Source of the DNA: Xanthomonas floridensis
GTDB lineage: Bacteria > Pseudomonadota > Gammaproteobacteria > Xanthomonadales > Xanthomonadaceae
Length of the DNA stretch: 64,000 bases
Direction of reading: 5' to 3'
NCBI RefSeq assembly: GCF_001642575.1
Contig: NZ_LXNG01000012.1
Coordinates: forward strand, 248,001 to 312,000
Shown here one piece after another: positions 1 to 8,663 of this stretch. The stretch's first letter is position 1; every line of letters starts with the position of its first letter. The notes below the pieces were generated by a model. The model was not told where the DNA came from. It saw only the letters and a program-made list of their open reading frames with translations, and did not search any database. The position numbers and the translations under genes were made by a program.

Positions 1-2
1 TC

Positions 3-155
3 GCGGCCGTGGACATCGGCGTGCTGCGGTTGGTGCGCGTGGCGATCGGGCCGTTGGCAATCGGCGAGCTGGGCAAAGGCGCCTGGCGGATGCTCAGTGC
101 GGCGGAAGTCCTGGCGCTGACGCCGGGTCGCGCCAGCGCGCCAGACGCGCGCTGA
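3..155 (+). CDS. C-terminal fragment of a probable RsuA/RluE-type pseudouridine synthase (cut by window edge)
   Basis: An open frame runs in from the left edge and stops with TGA at 153-155. The visible 50 residues read like the end of a small pseudouridine synthase of the RsuA/RluE group: a basic strand with 'RLVRVAIGPL', then 'LGKGAWRML' and a short alanine/leucine helix, which is how these enzymes close (family knowledge, matched by eye). Such enzymes isomerise one uridine in rRNA. The catalytic Asp lies outside the window, so the assignment rests on the tail only. The last 62 bases overlap, in convergent orientation, the 3' end of the HNH gene. Confidence 0.55.
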   Translation, partial: AAVDIGVLRLVRVAIGPLAIGELGKGAWRMLSAAEVLALTPGRASAPDAR

Positions 156-498
156 GCAAGGCGCTCACCACGTCCACCGCGCGTGCGTCGCCGGCACCGT
201 TGGCGTCATGGCGCCGGCCCTTGGCGTGATTGCAGCCTGCACAGGCCAGCGCCAGATTGCGCGCATCGTTGGGCGCATTGCCCACCCGCATGCACAGATC
301 GGCTGCGGCGCGGCGCCCGAACCAAGCCTGCGGCACCACGTGTTCCAGTGTGGTGTGCCCCAACGGTTCGCCGTCGATGCCGATGTGCAGGCGGCGACGG
401 CAATGCAGGCAGCGGGTTTCCCAGCTGCCGTCCAGCAACCGGGCCTGGGCATCGGTCTGCGCCGCGAGCAGCAGCCGTCGGCGCAGCACTGTCCGCAT
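94..498 (-). CDS. HNH endonuclease family protein
   Basis: Predicted 134-residue nuclease-fold protein. It carries a CxxC pair (Cys30, Cys33), the 'LEHVVPQAW' core with Glu52-His53, Asn81, and a second zinc pair in 'CAGCNHAKG' (Cys86, Cys89), the arrangement of small zinc-stapled HNH nucleases. HNH proteins cut DNA, but the substrate and role of this stand-alone type are not known from sequence. The ATG lies two bases after the kbl stop codon, so the two genes are probably cotranscribed and translationally linked. The last 20 or so codons overlap the convergent pseudouridine synthase gene, so the C-terminus is probably not a conserved part. No partner methylase or toxin gene is visible nearby. 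Confidence 0.8.
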   Translation of the reverse strand: MRTVLRRRLLLAAQTDAQARLLDGSWETRCLHCRRRLHIGIDGEPLGHTTLEHVVPQAWFGRRAAADLCMRVGNAPNDARNLALACAGCNHAKGRRHDANGAGDARAVDVVSALLSARLARWRDPASAPGLPPH

Positions 499-500
499 GC

Positions 501-1709
501 TCAGGCCTTGATGACGTCCAGTTCGCGGCCGATCTTGATGAAGGCGTCGATGGCCTGATCCAGATGCTCCCGGGTATGCGCTGCGCTGATCTGGGTGCGG
601 ATACGCGCCTGGCCCTTGGGCACCACCGGAAAGAAGAAGCCGATCGCGTAGATGCCTTCTTCCAGCAGGCGCTCGGCGAACTTCTGCGCCAGCGGTGCGT
701 CGTAGAGCATCACCGGGCTGATCGGGTGCACGCCGGGCTTGAGGTCGAAGCCGGCGGCGGTCATGCGCTCGCGGAAATAGCGGGTGTTGTCGACCAGTTG
801 CGTGCGCAGCTCGCCGGCCGCGTCCAGCATCTCGAACGCCTTGATGCCGGCAGCCACCACGTGCGGCGGCAACGAATTGGAGAACAGGTAAGGGCGCGAG
901 CGCTGGCGCAGCAGTTCGATCACCTCGCGCCTGGCGGTGGTGAAGCCGCCCAGCGCGCCGCCCATGGCCTTGCCCAGCGTGCCGGTGAAGATGTCGATCT
1001 GGTCCAGCACGCCCTTGACCTCGGCCGAGCCGCGGCCGGTGGCGCCCAGGAAGCCGGTGGCATGGCATTCGTCGATATGCACCAGCGCGTTGTATTTGCG
1101 GGCCAGGGCAGTGATTTCGTCCAGCGGGGCAATGAAGCCGTCCATCGAGAACACGCCGTCGCTGGTGATCAGCTTGGTCTTGCAGCCGGCCGCGTCTGCC
1201 GCCTGCAGCTGCGCTTCCAGATCGGCCATGTCGCAGTTGGCGTAGCGGAAGCGCTTGGCCTTGCACAGGCGCACGCCGTCGATGATGGAGGCGTGGTTGA
1301 GCGCATCGGAAATGATCGCATCGTGCTCACCGAGCAGTGGTTCGAACAGGCCGCCGTTGGCATCGAAACAGGCGGCGTAGAGGATGGTGTCCTCGGTGCC
1401 GAAGAACTCGGCGATGGTGCGCTCGAGCTGCTTGTGCAGGTCCTGGGTGCCGCAGATGAAGCGCACCGACGCCATGCCGAAGCCGTGGCTGTCCAGCGCA
1501 TCCTTGGCGGCCTGGATGATATCCGGATGGTCGGCCAGGCCAAGATAGTTGTTGGCGCAGAAGTTCAGCACGCTGCGGCCATCGGCCAGCGTGATCTGTG
1601 CCGACTGCGGGCCGGTGATGATGCGCTCGGACTTGAACAGGCCCTGGGACTGGATGGCATCCAGTTCGGCGGCGTAGTGGGCGGTGAGCGCGGCAGGCGG
1701 ACGGGTCAT
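501..1709 (-). CDS. kbl: Glycine C-acetyltransferase (2-amino-3-ketobutyrate CoA ligase)
   Basis: PLP enzyme that splits 2-amino-3-oxobutyrate with CoA into glycine and acetyl-CoA, the second step of threonine catabolism after Tdh. The 402 residues match the usual length (about 398). Visible landmarks are '[10 protein letters not shown]' near the N-terminus, 'HIDECHATG' at 211-219 and the PLP-lysine motif '[10 protein letters not shown]' with Lys247. The ATG at 1709 is preferred; the frame is open to a TTG ten codons upstream. It is first in a two-gene unit with the HNH nuclease and is divergent from the sulfate-transport genes. Its partner tdh sits about 5 kb away, at 7003-8037, instead of adjacent as in E. 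coli. Confidence 0.95.
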   Translation of the reverse strand: MTRPPAALTAHYAAELDAIQSQGLFKSERIITGPQSAQITLADGRSVLNFCANNYLGLADHPDIIQAAKDALDSHGFGMASVRFICGTQDLHKQLERTIAEFFGTEDTILYAACFDANGGLFEPLLGEHDAIISDALNHASIIDGVRLCKAKRFRYANCDMADLEAQLQAADAAGCKTKLITSDGVFSMDGFIAPLDEITALARKYNALVHIDECHATGFLGATGRGSAEVKGVLDQIDIFTGTLGKAMGGALGGFTTARREVIELLRQRSRPYLFSNSLPPHVVAAGIKAFEMLDAAGELRTQLVDNTRYFRERMTAAGFDLKPGVHPISPVMLYDAPLAQKFAERLLEEGIYAIGFFFPVVPKGQARIRTQISAAHTREHLDQAIDAFIKIGRELDVIKA

Positions 1710-1879
1710 GGCGGTCGCAGTGGCAAGGAAGAAGCGCAATCTTAACGATCACCATGGCATACCACTACGTCATGCAAAATCGGCATAAGCAGCGGCGTGG
1801 ATGTCATTTCACCGCCCGCGTGACGCTGCGCAGCATGGCATGCTTGCTGTTCAGCTGTGCCCCCGGCCAGGAGATCGTT

Positions 1880-2896
1880 GTGACACACCCCCGCTTCCGC
1901 CTTGTTTCCTTCATATGCATCTTGCTGGCCCTGGCCGGCCCGGCAGGCGCACGCGACATCGGTTTGCTCAATGTGAGCTACGACCCCACTCGCGAGTTCT
2001 ACCGCGATTTCAACACCGCATTCGCGGCGCACTGGAAACAGCAGCACCCGCAGGACACGGTCACGGTGGAGACCTCGCACGGCGGGTCCGGCAAGCAGGC
2101 GCGCGCGGTCATCGACGGGATCGAGGCAGACGTGGTGACCCTGGCGCTGGCCTACGACGTGGATGCGATCGCGCAGAAGGCCAAGCTGATCGACAGCGAT
2201 TGGGAAAAGCGGCTGCCGGACAACAGCGCGCCGTATACCTCCACCATCGTGTTCCTGGTCCGCAAGGGCAACCCGAAGAACATCAAGGATTGGCCCGACC
2301 TGCTGCGCTCGGGCGTGGCGGTGGTGACGCCCAACCCCAAGACCTCCGGTGGCGCGCGCTGGAATTATCTGGCCGCCTGGGCGTATGCGGATCACATCTT
2401 CAAGGGCGACCGCGAGCGCATCGTGCGCTACATGCAGGCGCTGTTCCGCAACGTGCCGGTACTCGACACCGGTGCGCGCGGTGCGACCACCACCTTCGTC
2501 CAGCGGGGTATCGGCGACGTACTGCTGGCCTGGGAAAACGAGGCGCTGCTGGCGCGCGAGGAACTGGGCAAGGACAAGTTCGAGATCGTGGTGCCGAAGC
2601 TGTCGATCCTGGCCGAGCCATCGGTGGCGCTGGTGGACAAGAACGTCGACAGGCACGGCACCCGCGAGGTGGCCGACGCCTATCTGCGCTACCTGTACGC
2701 GCCGGAAGGGCAGAAGCTGGCGGCCAGGCATTTCTATCGCCCGCGCCATCCGGAGTTTGCCGATCCGGCGGATCTGGCCCGTTTCCCGGACATCAAGCTG
2801 GTGACGATCCAGCAGGCGTTCGGGTCCTGGGACAAGGCGCAGCAGGAACACTTCGCCGACGGCGGCCTGTTCGACCAGATCCAGGCCAAGAAGTAG
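1880..2896 (+). CDS. Sulfate ABC transporter, periplasmic substrate-binding protein (Sbp/CysP family)
   Basis: Periplasmic protein that captures sulfate or thiosulfate for the CysTWA importer. The product has 338 residues with a signal peptide ending near 'AGPAGA'. Typical family blocks are '[13 protein letters not shown]', '[12 protein letters not shown]', '[12 protein letters not shown]', '[18 protein letters not shown]' and '[10 protein letters not shown]'. I chose the GTG at 1880 because AGGAG ends seven bases before it and a signal peptide follows directly; the frame is open back to 1754, so annotation software may call a longer form. It is the first gene of a four-gene unit and lies two bases before cysT. 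Sulfate versus thiosulfate preference (Sbp or CysP) cannot be told by eye. Confidence 0.93.
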   Translation: MTHPRFRLVSFICILLALAGPAGARDIGLLNVSYDPTREFYRDFNTAFAAHWKQQHPQDTVTVETSHGGSGKQARAVIDGIEADVVTLALAYDVDAIAQKAKLIDSDWEKRLPDNSAPYTSTIVFLVRKGNPKNIKDWPDLLRSGVAVVTPNPKTSGGARWNYLAAWAYADHIFKGDRERIVRYMQALFRNVPVLDTGARGATTTFVQRGIGDVLLAWENEALLAREELGKDKFEIVVPKLSILAEPSVALVDKNVDRHGTREVADAYLRYLYAPEGQKLAARHFYRPRHPEFADPADLARFPDIKLVTIQQAFGSWDKAQQEHFADGGLFDQIQAKK

Positions 2897-2898
2897 GC

Positions 2899-3762
2899 AT
2901 GCAGACCTCGGTTGCACCCCGCCCGGTGTCGCCAGCGCGCCGCCGCCGCGTGATGCCGGGGCTGGGCCTGAGTCTGGGCATCACCCTGACCTGGCTCGGC
3001 CTGATCGTGCTGATTCCGTTGCTGGGCATCTTCATCAAGACCAGCGGCTTGGGTTGGGAAGGGTTGTGGAAGGTCTGGAGCGAACCGCGCGTGCTGGCGG
3101 CGTTGCGGCTCAGTTTCGGTACCGCCCTGGCGGCAGGCGCGTTCAATGCGTTGATGGGCACCTGGGTGGCCTGGGTGTTCGTGCGCTATCGTTTCCCGGG
3201 CAAGCGCTTCTTCGATGCAGTGATCGACCTGCCGTTCGCGCTGCCCACCGCAGTGGCCGGTATCGCGCTGACCGCGTTGTATGGCGGCAACGGCTGGATC
3301 GGGCGCTGGCTGGAGGCGGCCGGGATCAAGGTGGCCTATACCCAGCTCGGCATCGTGATCGCGCTGGTGTTCGTTGGCCTGCCGTTCGTGGTGCGGGTGG
3401 TGCAGCCGGTGCTGGCCGAAAGCGATCGTGAAATGGAGGCTGCGGCCGCCACGTTGGGCGCCTCGCGCTGGCAGACGGTCTGGCGGGTGGTGTTGCCGGG
3501 GCTGTGGCCGGCGGTGCTGACGGGATTTGCGCTGGCCTTCGCACGCGGGGTGGGGGAGTACGGGTCGGTGATCTTCATTGCCGGCAACCTGCCCAACTCC
3601 ACCGAGATCGCGCCGCTGCTGATCACCATTCGGCTGGAAGAGTTCGACTATGCCGGCGCTACCGCGATCGCGGCGGCGATGCTGTTGCTGTCGCTGGTGA
3701 TCCTGCTGGTGGTCAACACGTTGCAGGCACGCCTGTTGCGCTATCAACGGAGGCCGGCATGA
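2899..3762 (+). CDS. cysT: Sulfate/thiosulfate ABC transporter permease CysT (CysU)
   Basis: Inner-membrane channel subunit that pairs with CysW. The 287 residues contain about six hydrophobic segments and the permease signature that contacts the ATPase, seen here as '[20 protein letters not shown]'. Other blocks typical of CysT are '[20 protein letters not shown]' and '[16 protein letters not shown]'. It follows the binding protein by two bases and ends in an ATGA overlap with cysW, so the cluster is a tight operon. No regulator gene is adjacent, and I did not find a convincing CysB site. Confidence 0.95.
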   Translation: MQTSVAPRPVSPARRRRVMPGLGLSLGITLTWLGLIVLIPLLGIFIKTSGLGWEGLWKVWSEPRVLAALRLSFGTALAAGAFNALMGTWVAWVFVRYRFPGKRFFDAVIDLPFALPTAVAGIALTALYGGNGWIGRWLEAAGIKVAYTQLGIVIALVFVGLPFVVRVVQPVLAESDREMEAAAATLGASRWQTVWRVVLPGLWPAVLTGFALAFARGVGEYGSVIFIAGNLPNSTEIAPLLITIRLEEFDYAGATAIAAAMLLLSLVILLVVNTLQARLLRYQRRPA

Positions 3763-4712
3763 CCGATGCTGTTTCTTCGTTGCCCTCGATGCTGCAGACC
3801 CGTGCGATGACCGAGCAGGCGCGCCGCATCACCGATTCGGCCACCAACGAGCCGCGCTGGGTGCAGTGGCTGATGATCCTGGGTGCACTGGGATTTCTGC
3901 TGGCGTTCTTGTTGCTGCCGCTGGTGCTGGTCTTCGCCGAAGCACTGCGCGGCGGCTGGGAGACCTTCCTGCGCGCGGTGGTCGACCCGGATGCGCTGTC
4001 GGCGATCAAGCTGACGCTGCTGGTGACGGCCTTCGTGCTGCCGTTGAATCTGGTGTTCGGCGTGGCCGCTGCCTGGGCGGTGAGCAAGCACCAGTTCCGC
4101 GGCAAGCGCCTGCTGGTCAGCCTGATCGACCTGCCGTTTTCGGTCTCGCCGGTAGTGGCGGGGCTGATCTTCGTGCTGATCTTCGGCCGCAATGGCTGGG
4201 CCTGGCCATTGATCGACGAAGGCTGGCATGTGCAGCTGCCGGCGCTGGGCGAATATGTGATTCAGCTGCCACGGATCGTGTTTGCGTTGCCGGGCATTGT
4301 GCTGGCCACCACGTTCGTGACATTTCCCTTCATCGCGCGCGAGTTGATGCCGCTGATGGAACAGCAGGGCAGCGACGAGGAATTGGCCGCGCTGAGCCTG
4401 GGCGCCAATGGCTGGCAAATGTTCTGGCGGGTAACGCTGCCCAATATCCGCTGGGGCCTGCTGTATGGCGTGCTGTTGTGCGCGGCGCGGGCAATGGGCG
4501 AGTTCGGCGCGGTGTCGGTGGTGTCCGGGCATATCCGCGGGCGCACCAATACGCTGCCGCTGCATGTGGAGATTCTCTACAACGAATACGCCTACAGCGC
4601 GGCATTCGCATGTGCCTCGCTGCTGGCATTGACCGCGCTGCTGACGCTGGCGCTGAAGACGTACCTGGAATGGCGGCACGGCGATTCGCTGGCCGCCAAC
4701 CACCGCCACTGA
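3759..4712 (+). CDS. cysW: Sulfate/thiosulfate ABC transporter permease CysW
   Basis: Second membrane subunit of the sulfate importer, 317 residues. An N-terminal cytoplasmic stretch of about 40 residues precedes the first membrane helix. The EAA-type loop '[20 protein letters not shown]' and the block '[20 protein letters not shown]' match CysW. The start ATG overlaps the cysT stop by four bases (ATGA). The extended N-terminus is longer than in many CysW proteins; an internal ATG 16 codons in ('MTEQARR') is a possible alternative start. cysA begins seven bases after the stop. Confidence 0.95.
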   Translation: MTDAVSSLPSMLQTRAMTEQARRITDSATNEPRWVQWLMILGALGFLLAFLLLPLVLVFAEALRGGWETFLRAVVDPDALSAIKLTLLVTAFVLPLNLVFGVAAAWAVSKHQFRGKRLLVSLIDLPFSVSPVVAGLIFVLIFGRNGWAWPLIDEGWHVQLPALGEYVIQLPRIVFALPGIVLATTFVTFPFIARELMPLMEQQGSDEELAALSLGANGWQMFWRVTLPNIRWGLLYGVLLCAARAMGEFGAVSVVSGHIRGRTNTLPLHVEILYNEYAYSAAFACASLLALTALLTLALKTYLEWRHGDSLAANHRH

Positions 4713-4719
4713 GGTCACC

Positions 4720-5751
4720 ATGGGCATCCGTATCCACCGCCTGCGCAAGCAGTTCGAGAGTTTCACCGCACTGGACGACATCAGCCTGGACGTGCGCCAG
4801 GGCGAGCTGCTGGCGTTGCTGGGGCCGTCCGGGTCGGGCAAGACCACCTTGTTGCGGATCATGGCCGGGCTGGAGCACGCCGATGGTGGGCAGGTGCTGT
4901 TCGGCGACGAGGACGCGACCCGCATGAGCGTGCAATCGCGCCGGGTCGGCTTCGTCTTCCAGCATTACGCGCTGTTCAAGCACATGGATGTGTTCGAGAA
5001 CATCGCCTTCGGGCTGCGCGTGCGGCGCGGCAACGAGCGCTGGGCCGAAGCGCGGATCCGCGCGCGGGTGGAAGAGTTGCTGGCGTTGGTGCAGCTGCAG
5101 GGTCTCGAGCAGCGTTATCCCACCCAGCTGTCCGGCGGCCAGCGGCAGCGCGTGGCGCTGGCGCGGGCGCTGGCGATCGAACCGCGCGTGCTGTTGCTGG
5201 ACGAGCCCTTCGGCGCGCTGGATGCGCAGGTGCGCCGCGACCTGCGGCGCTGGCTGCGTGAGTTGCACGAGCGCACCGGCCTGACCACGGTGTTCGTGAC
5301 CCATGACCAGGAGGAGGCGCTGGAGCTGGCTGACCGGGTTGCCATCCTCAACCGCGGTCGCATCGAACAGCTCGACACCCCGGCGCTGATCTATGACAAG
5401 CCGGCCTCGCCGTTCGTGTATTCCTTCGTGGGGGCAGTAAACCGCATTCCCGGCGTGCTCGAGCAGGGGCAGATCCACGTGGCAGGTCATGCCTTGCCGG
5501 CAGCCAATGCTGCACTGGCTGCCGGCCCTGTGGAAGTCTACGTGCGGCCCGAGGACCTGGTGCCCGATGACGCCGGCTGGCCGGCCACGGTGGCCTGGTC
5601 GCAGCGCAGCGGCCCACGGCTGCGGCTGCGCGCCACCCTGCAGCCGGCAGGCAACGAAGTGGAAGTGGAGCTGCCGGCCTCGGCCGGCAATTTCCAGCCC
5701 GGCCAACAGCTGCGACTGGCCGCACGCCAGTACGGGGTGTTTCCGGCCTGA
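4720..5751 (+). CDS. cysA: Sulfate/thiosulfate import ATP-binding protein CysA
   Basis: ATPase of the importer, 343 residues. Walker A is 'GPSGSGKTT' near residue 38, the Q-loop is 'FVFQHYALF', the ABC signature is '[15 protein letters not shown]', Walker B is '[12 protein letters not shown]', and the switch histidine is in '[10 protein letters not shown]'. After the nucleotide-binding domain there is a short C-terminal regulatory region of about 110 residues, shorter than in MalK-type proteins and usual for CysA. It is last in the operon. No clear intrinsic terminator follows within 150 bases. Confidence 0.96.
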   Translation: MGIRIHRLRKQFESFTALDDISLDVRQGELLALLGPSGSGKTTLLRIMAGLEHADGGQVLFGDEDATRMSVQSRRVGFVFQHYALFKHMDVFENIAFGLRVRRGNERWAEARIRARVEELLALVQLQGLEQRYPTQLSGGQRQRVALARALAIEPRVLLLDEPFGALDAQVRRDLRRWLRELHERTGLTTVFVTHDQEEALELADRVAILNRGRIEQLDTPALIYDKPASPFVYSFVGAVNRIPGVLEQGQIHVAGHALPAANAALAAGPVEVYVRPEDLVPDDAGWPATVAWSQRSGPRLRLRATLQPAGNEVEVELPASAGNFQPGQQLRLAARQYGVFPA

Positions 5752-6130
5752 GGAGCCGCCGCCGAGGCGTTTCACTCGGGGCGCGATGGAAGTGCCCGGG
5801 AGTTGCTGAGGGGAGCCCCCGGTTTGCCGTGCCCTTGAATGCGGTGTCCCACGACCGACCGGCAAGCGATCGGCGCTAGCCGCGCTGCATGCGAGGCAAT
5901 GGGTGGTTCGCGAACGATTCCCGACTCCCGACTCCCGATTCCCCAACATCAAGATTCCGCAGCGGCGGTCGATGACACGCATACCCGATCGGCGCATCGA
6001 CAGGCGAAGGATGTGCGCTGGATCAAGCGAGCGCGACTTTTATGTTGCGCTGCAACGACAGTTCGACTAAGAATCCATTGCAGCTCTCGCTTCGCGCCAT
6101 CCGACCGCCCATCGCTCCAGGAGAAGCCCC
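5752..6130. other. Intergenic region between cysA and the TorF-like gene
   Basis: No gene is supported in these 379 bases. The region holds one GATTCCC/GACTCCC heptamer tract (5915-5944). Short open frames here have no ribosome site or recognisable product. A ribosome-binding sequence (AGGAGAAG) lies just before the ATG at 6131. Confidence 0.6.
5915..5944. repeat. GGGAATC-family heptamer tract, about 4 copies
   Basis: Four tandem 7-mers, GATTCCC then GACTCCC twice then GATTCCC; on the other strand the unit reads GGGAATC or GGGAGTC. It is one of seven tracts of this family in the window, all between genes. Confidence 0.9.
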
Positions 6131-6844
6131 ATGAAGCCGTCCTCGCTCGCTTGTTGTCTGTCGTTGCTGTTTGGCGTGGTGCCCCTGGCCCAGGCGCAAG
6201 ACGAAGACGCGCCCGCGCCACCGCTCAGTGGCACGTTTGCGCTGACCAGCGATTACCTGTTCCGCGGCATCTCGCAGACCAACGAAGAACCTGCGTTCCA
6301 GGCGGGCCTGACCTACAAGCTGCCGTATGGCTTCTACGTCGGGACCTGGGGCTCCAATGTCGATTTCGGCGCGGGCGATCCGGACTGGGAAGTGGACGGT
6401 TTTGTCGGCTACAACACCGACTTGAGTGCGAATTTCAATTTCGACGTGATGGTGAACCGCTATCACTATCTCGGTGCCGGTGCGTCCAACTACGCCGAGC
6501 TGATCACCAAGACCACGTTCCTGAAGACCTATAGCCTGACCCTGGCGTACACCAACGATCTGTACGGCACCGATACCGATGGGTATTACTACGCGCTGGA
6601 TGCCAATTGGGCGTTGCCGCACAACTTCACCATCGGCGCGCATGCCGGGCACAGCATCTACACCTCGGCGCTGAGCCAGGTCGATCACGACTACAACGAT
6701 TTTGGCGTCAACGTGGGCAAGACCTTCGGTCCACTGGGCCTGAGCGTGGGCTATTACGACACCAGCGAAGCGGCCGAATTCGGCTTCGGACGACAGAATT
6801 CGCAGAACCATCTGGTGGCGACGGCAACGGTCACTTGGCCGTAA
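6131..6844 (+). CDS. TorF family putative porin (Gcw_chp domain outer-membrane protein)
   Basis: A 237-residue exported protein with a signal peptide cut near 'PLAQAQ' and then a beta-strand-rich body ending in '..ATVTWP'. The block 'FALTSDYLFRGISQTNEEPAFQAGL' region and repeated aromatic/glycine strands ('YGFYVGTWGSNVDFG') are the hallmark of the Gcw_chp/TorF family (family knowledge). Members are thought to sit in the outer membrane, but their cargo is mostly unproven. It is a single-gene unit with a good ribosome site (AGGAGAAG), followed by a strong bidirectional terminator shared with the convergent tdh. Confidence 0.85.
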   Translation: MKPSSLACCLSLLFGVVPLAQAQDEDAPAPPLSGTFALTSDYLFRGISQTNEEPAFQAGLTYKLPYGFYVGTWGSNVDFGAGDPDWEVDGFVGYNTDLSANFNFDVMVNRYHYLGAGASNYAELITKTTFLKTYSLTLAYTNDLYGTDTDGYYYALDANWALPHNFTIGAHAGHSIYTSALSQVDHDYNDFGVNVGKTFGPLGLSVGYYDTSEAAEFGFGRQNSQNHLVATATVTWP

Positions 6845-6956
6845 GTGTGATTGGCTGAAGCGACTCCACACCTTTGCTGCATCACCGTGCGTCGGGAAGC
6901 GTTGCGCGCAGCATCTTCGGTCTCTGCATCCAGGTGAGGTCAGGAAACGGAAATAC

Positions 6957-6980
6957 AAAAGGCGCCTCGCGGCGCCTTTT
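6957..6980. terminator. Bidirectional intrinsic terminator between the TorF-like gene and tdh
   Basis: A perfect inverted repeat: AAAAGGCGCC, loop TCGC, GGCGCCTTTT. Each arm ends in a T run on its own strand, so it can stop both converging genes. Confidence 0.9.
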
Positions 6981-7002
6981 GCGTATCTGCAGGATCAGTC
7001 GA

Positions 7003-8037
7003 TCAGTTCCAGCTCAATACGACCTTGCCGGCCTTGCCTTCTTCCATCAGGTCGAAACCCTTCTGGAAATCGTCGATCGGCAGCTGGTGGGTCAGCACCT
7101 TCTGCAACGGGAAGCCCGACAGCACCAGCTGGGTCATCTTGTACCAGGTCTCATACATCTTGCGGCCGTAGATGCCTTGCACAGTAAGGCCCTTGAAGAT
7201 GATCTTGTCCCAGTCGCAACCGGCACCGCGCGGCATGATGCCGAGCATGGCGATCTTGCCGCCGTGGTACATGCAATCGAGCATGTCGTTGAACGCGCGC
7301 GGGTTGCCGCTCATCTCAAGGCCCACGTCGAAGCCTTCCATGTGCAGGTCCTTCATCACGTCCTTCAACGACGTATTGGACACGTTGACCACGCGGGTGG
7401 CGCCCATGTCGGCGGCCAGCTTGAGACGGAAATCGTTGACGTCGGTGACCACCACGTTGCGCGCACCGATGTGCTTGCAGATGCCCGCCGCAATGATGCC
7501 GATCGGGCCGGCGCCGGTGATCAGCACGTCCTCGCCGATGACGTCGAACTCCAGCGCGCAATGCGCGGCGTTGCCGTAAGGGTCGAAGAATGCCGCCAGT
7601 TCGGAGGGGATCTGATCCGGGATTGGCCACAGGTTGGAGGCGGGCATCACCATGTATTCGGCAAAGGCGCCGTTGACGTTGACGCCGATGCCCACCGTGT
7701 TGGGGCACAGGTGCGGGCGGCCACCGCGGCAGTTGCGGCAATGGCCGCAGACGATGTGGCCTTCGGCCGAGACGCGTTGGCCGACCTGGTAGCCGGTCAC
7801 CGCTGAACCGAGCTCGGCTACGCGGCCGACGAACTCATGGCCGATGGTCAGGCCGGGGGTGATGGTGCGCTGGCTCCACTCGTCCCACAGGTAAATGTGC
7901 AGGTCGGTGCCGCAGATGGCGGTCTTTTCGAGCTTGATCAGCACCTCGTTGGGGCCGGGGGTGGGAACCGGCACCTGCTCCATCCAGATGCCTTTTCCCG
8001 CGTCGCGCTTGACCAGCGCTTTCATCGTCTGCGCCAT
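7003..8037 (-). CDS. tdh: L-threonine 3-dehydrogenase
   Basis: Zinc-dependent, NAD-linked medium-chain dehydrogenase (344 residues) that oxidises L-threonine to 2-amino-3-oxobutyrate, the substrate of Kbl. The catalytic-zinc residues are seen at Cys42 ('[10 protein letters not shown]') and His67-Glu68 ('IGHEFVG'); the structural-zinc cysteines are 97, 100, 103 and 111 ('[15 protein letters not shown]'). The nucleotide motif is '[10 protein letters not shown]'. The sequence follows E. coli Tdh along its whole length. Two in-frame ATGs (8037 and 8025) are possible starts. It is transcribed towards the TorF-like gene and is separated from kbl by the sulfate importer. Confidence 0.96.
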   Translation of the reverse strand: MAQTMKALVKRDAGKGIWMEQVPVPTPGPNEVLIKLEKTAICGTDLHIYLWDEWSQRTITPGLTIGHEFVGRVAELGSAVTGYQVGQRVSAEGHIVCGHCRNCRGGRPHLCPNTVGIGVNVNGAFAEYMVMPASNLWPIPDQIPSELAAFFDPYGNAAHCALEFDVIGEDVLITGAGPIGIIAAGICKHIGARNVVVTDVNDFRLKLAADMGATRVVNVSNTSLKDVMKDLHMEGFDVGLEMSGNPRAFNDMLDCMYHGGKIAMLGIMPRGAGCDWDKIIFKGLTVQGIYGRKMYETWYKMTQLVLSGFPLQKVLTHQLPIDDFQKGFDLMEEGKAGKVVLSWN

Positions 8038-8663
8038 ATGGCGAGCCTGCTAAGTGAAATAAGTCGGCAATTATATGCCCGATGCCGCATTCGCCATGCG
8101 GCAGTGCAGGACGGCCGCCCACGTTGATCCGGCGCCTGCCGGGAGACGGGAGCAGGCGGTGTACGAGCGGGCGCACGAGCCGGGTAAGGGGCGACCTCGC
8201 GCTGCCCCCATCCGCCCTTCGGGCACCTTCCCCCGCTTGCGGGGGAAGGCGATGCGCAGCGCCGGATGGAGGTCACCACCGCCTTCACCCTTCTTCCGCA
8301 TGTGGGAGAAGGTGGAGCACAGCGCCGGATGGAGGCCACGACCGCCTTCACCCTTCTTCCGCATGTGGGAGAAGGTGGAGCACAGCGCCGGATGGAGGTC
8401 ACCACCGCCTTCACCCTTCTTCCGCATGCGGGGAAAGGCGATGCGCAGCGCCGGATGGAGGTCACCGCCTTCAGCCTTCTCCCGCTTGCGGGGGAAGGCG
8501 ATGCACAGCGCCGGATGGAGGTCACCACCGTCTTCAGCCTTCTCCCGCATGCGGGGAAAGGCGATGCGCAGCGCCGAATGGAGGTCACCACCGTTTTCAC
8601 CCTTCTCCCGCATGCGGGAGAAGGTGGCGCGCAGCGCCGGATGAGGGCGCAATCGGCAGATGC
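8038..8663. other. Intergenic region upstream of tdh, filled mainly by a 63-bp minisatellite
   Basis: 626 bases between the tdh start and the receptor stop. Bases 8038-8210 should carry the tdh promoter; I do not see a clear sigma70 box pair. From 8213 the region is a tandem repeat. Frames stay open across the array on both strands only because the period is a multiple of three; I do not call them genes. Confidence 0.75.
8213..8655. repeat. 63-bp minisatellite, about 7 units, with a palindromic core
   Basis: Units begin at 8221 (partial), 8281, 8344, 8407, 8467, 8530 and 8593, with a period of 63 bases; the unit at 8407 lacks one ACC triplet (60 bases). Each unit has the core CTTCTCCCGC AT GCGGGAGAAGG or a variant with T, A or G changes, followed by 'GCGCAGCGCCGGATGGAGGT'. 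The core is self-complementary. The first unit differs at its left end and carries 'TCCGCCCTTCGGGCACC', which is shared with the isolated element near 26.5 kb. This looks like local amplification of a dispersed palindromic element. Confidence 0.93.

Noticed and set aside
1754-1879. N-terminal extension of the sulfate-binding protein
   Set aside because: The extension lacks a signal peptide at its start; GTG 1880 has an AGGAG site and is followed directly by a signal sequence.
1710-1879. CysB operator for the sulfate importer
   Set aside because: Only loose T-N11-A type matches were seen; these are too common to support a call.
8213-8655. CRISPR array
   Set aside because: Units are contiguous, 63 bases long and similar throughout; there are no unique spacers and no cas genes nearby.
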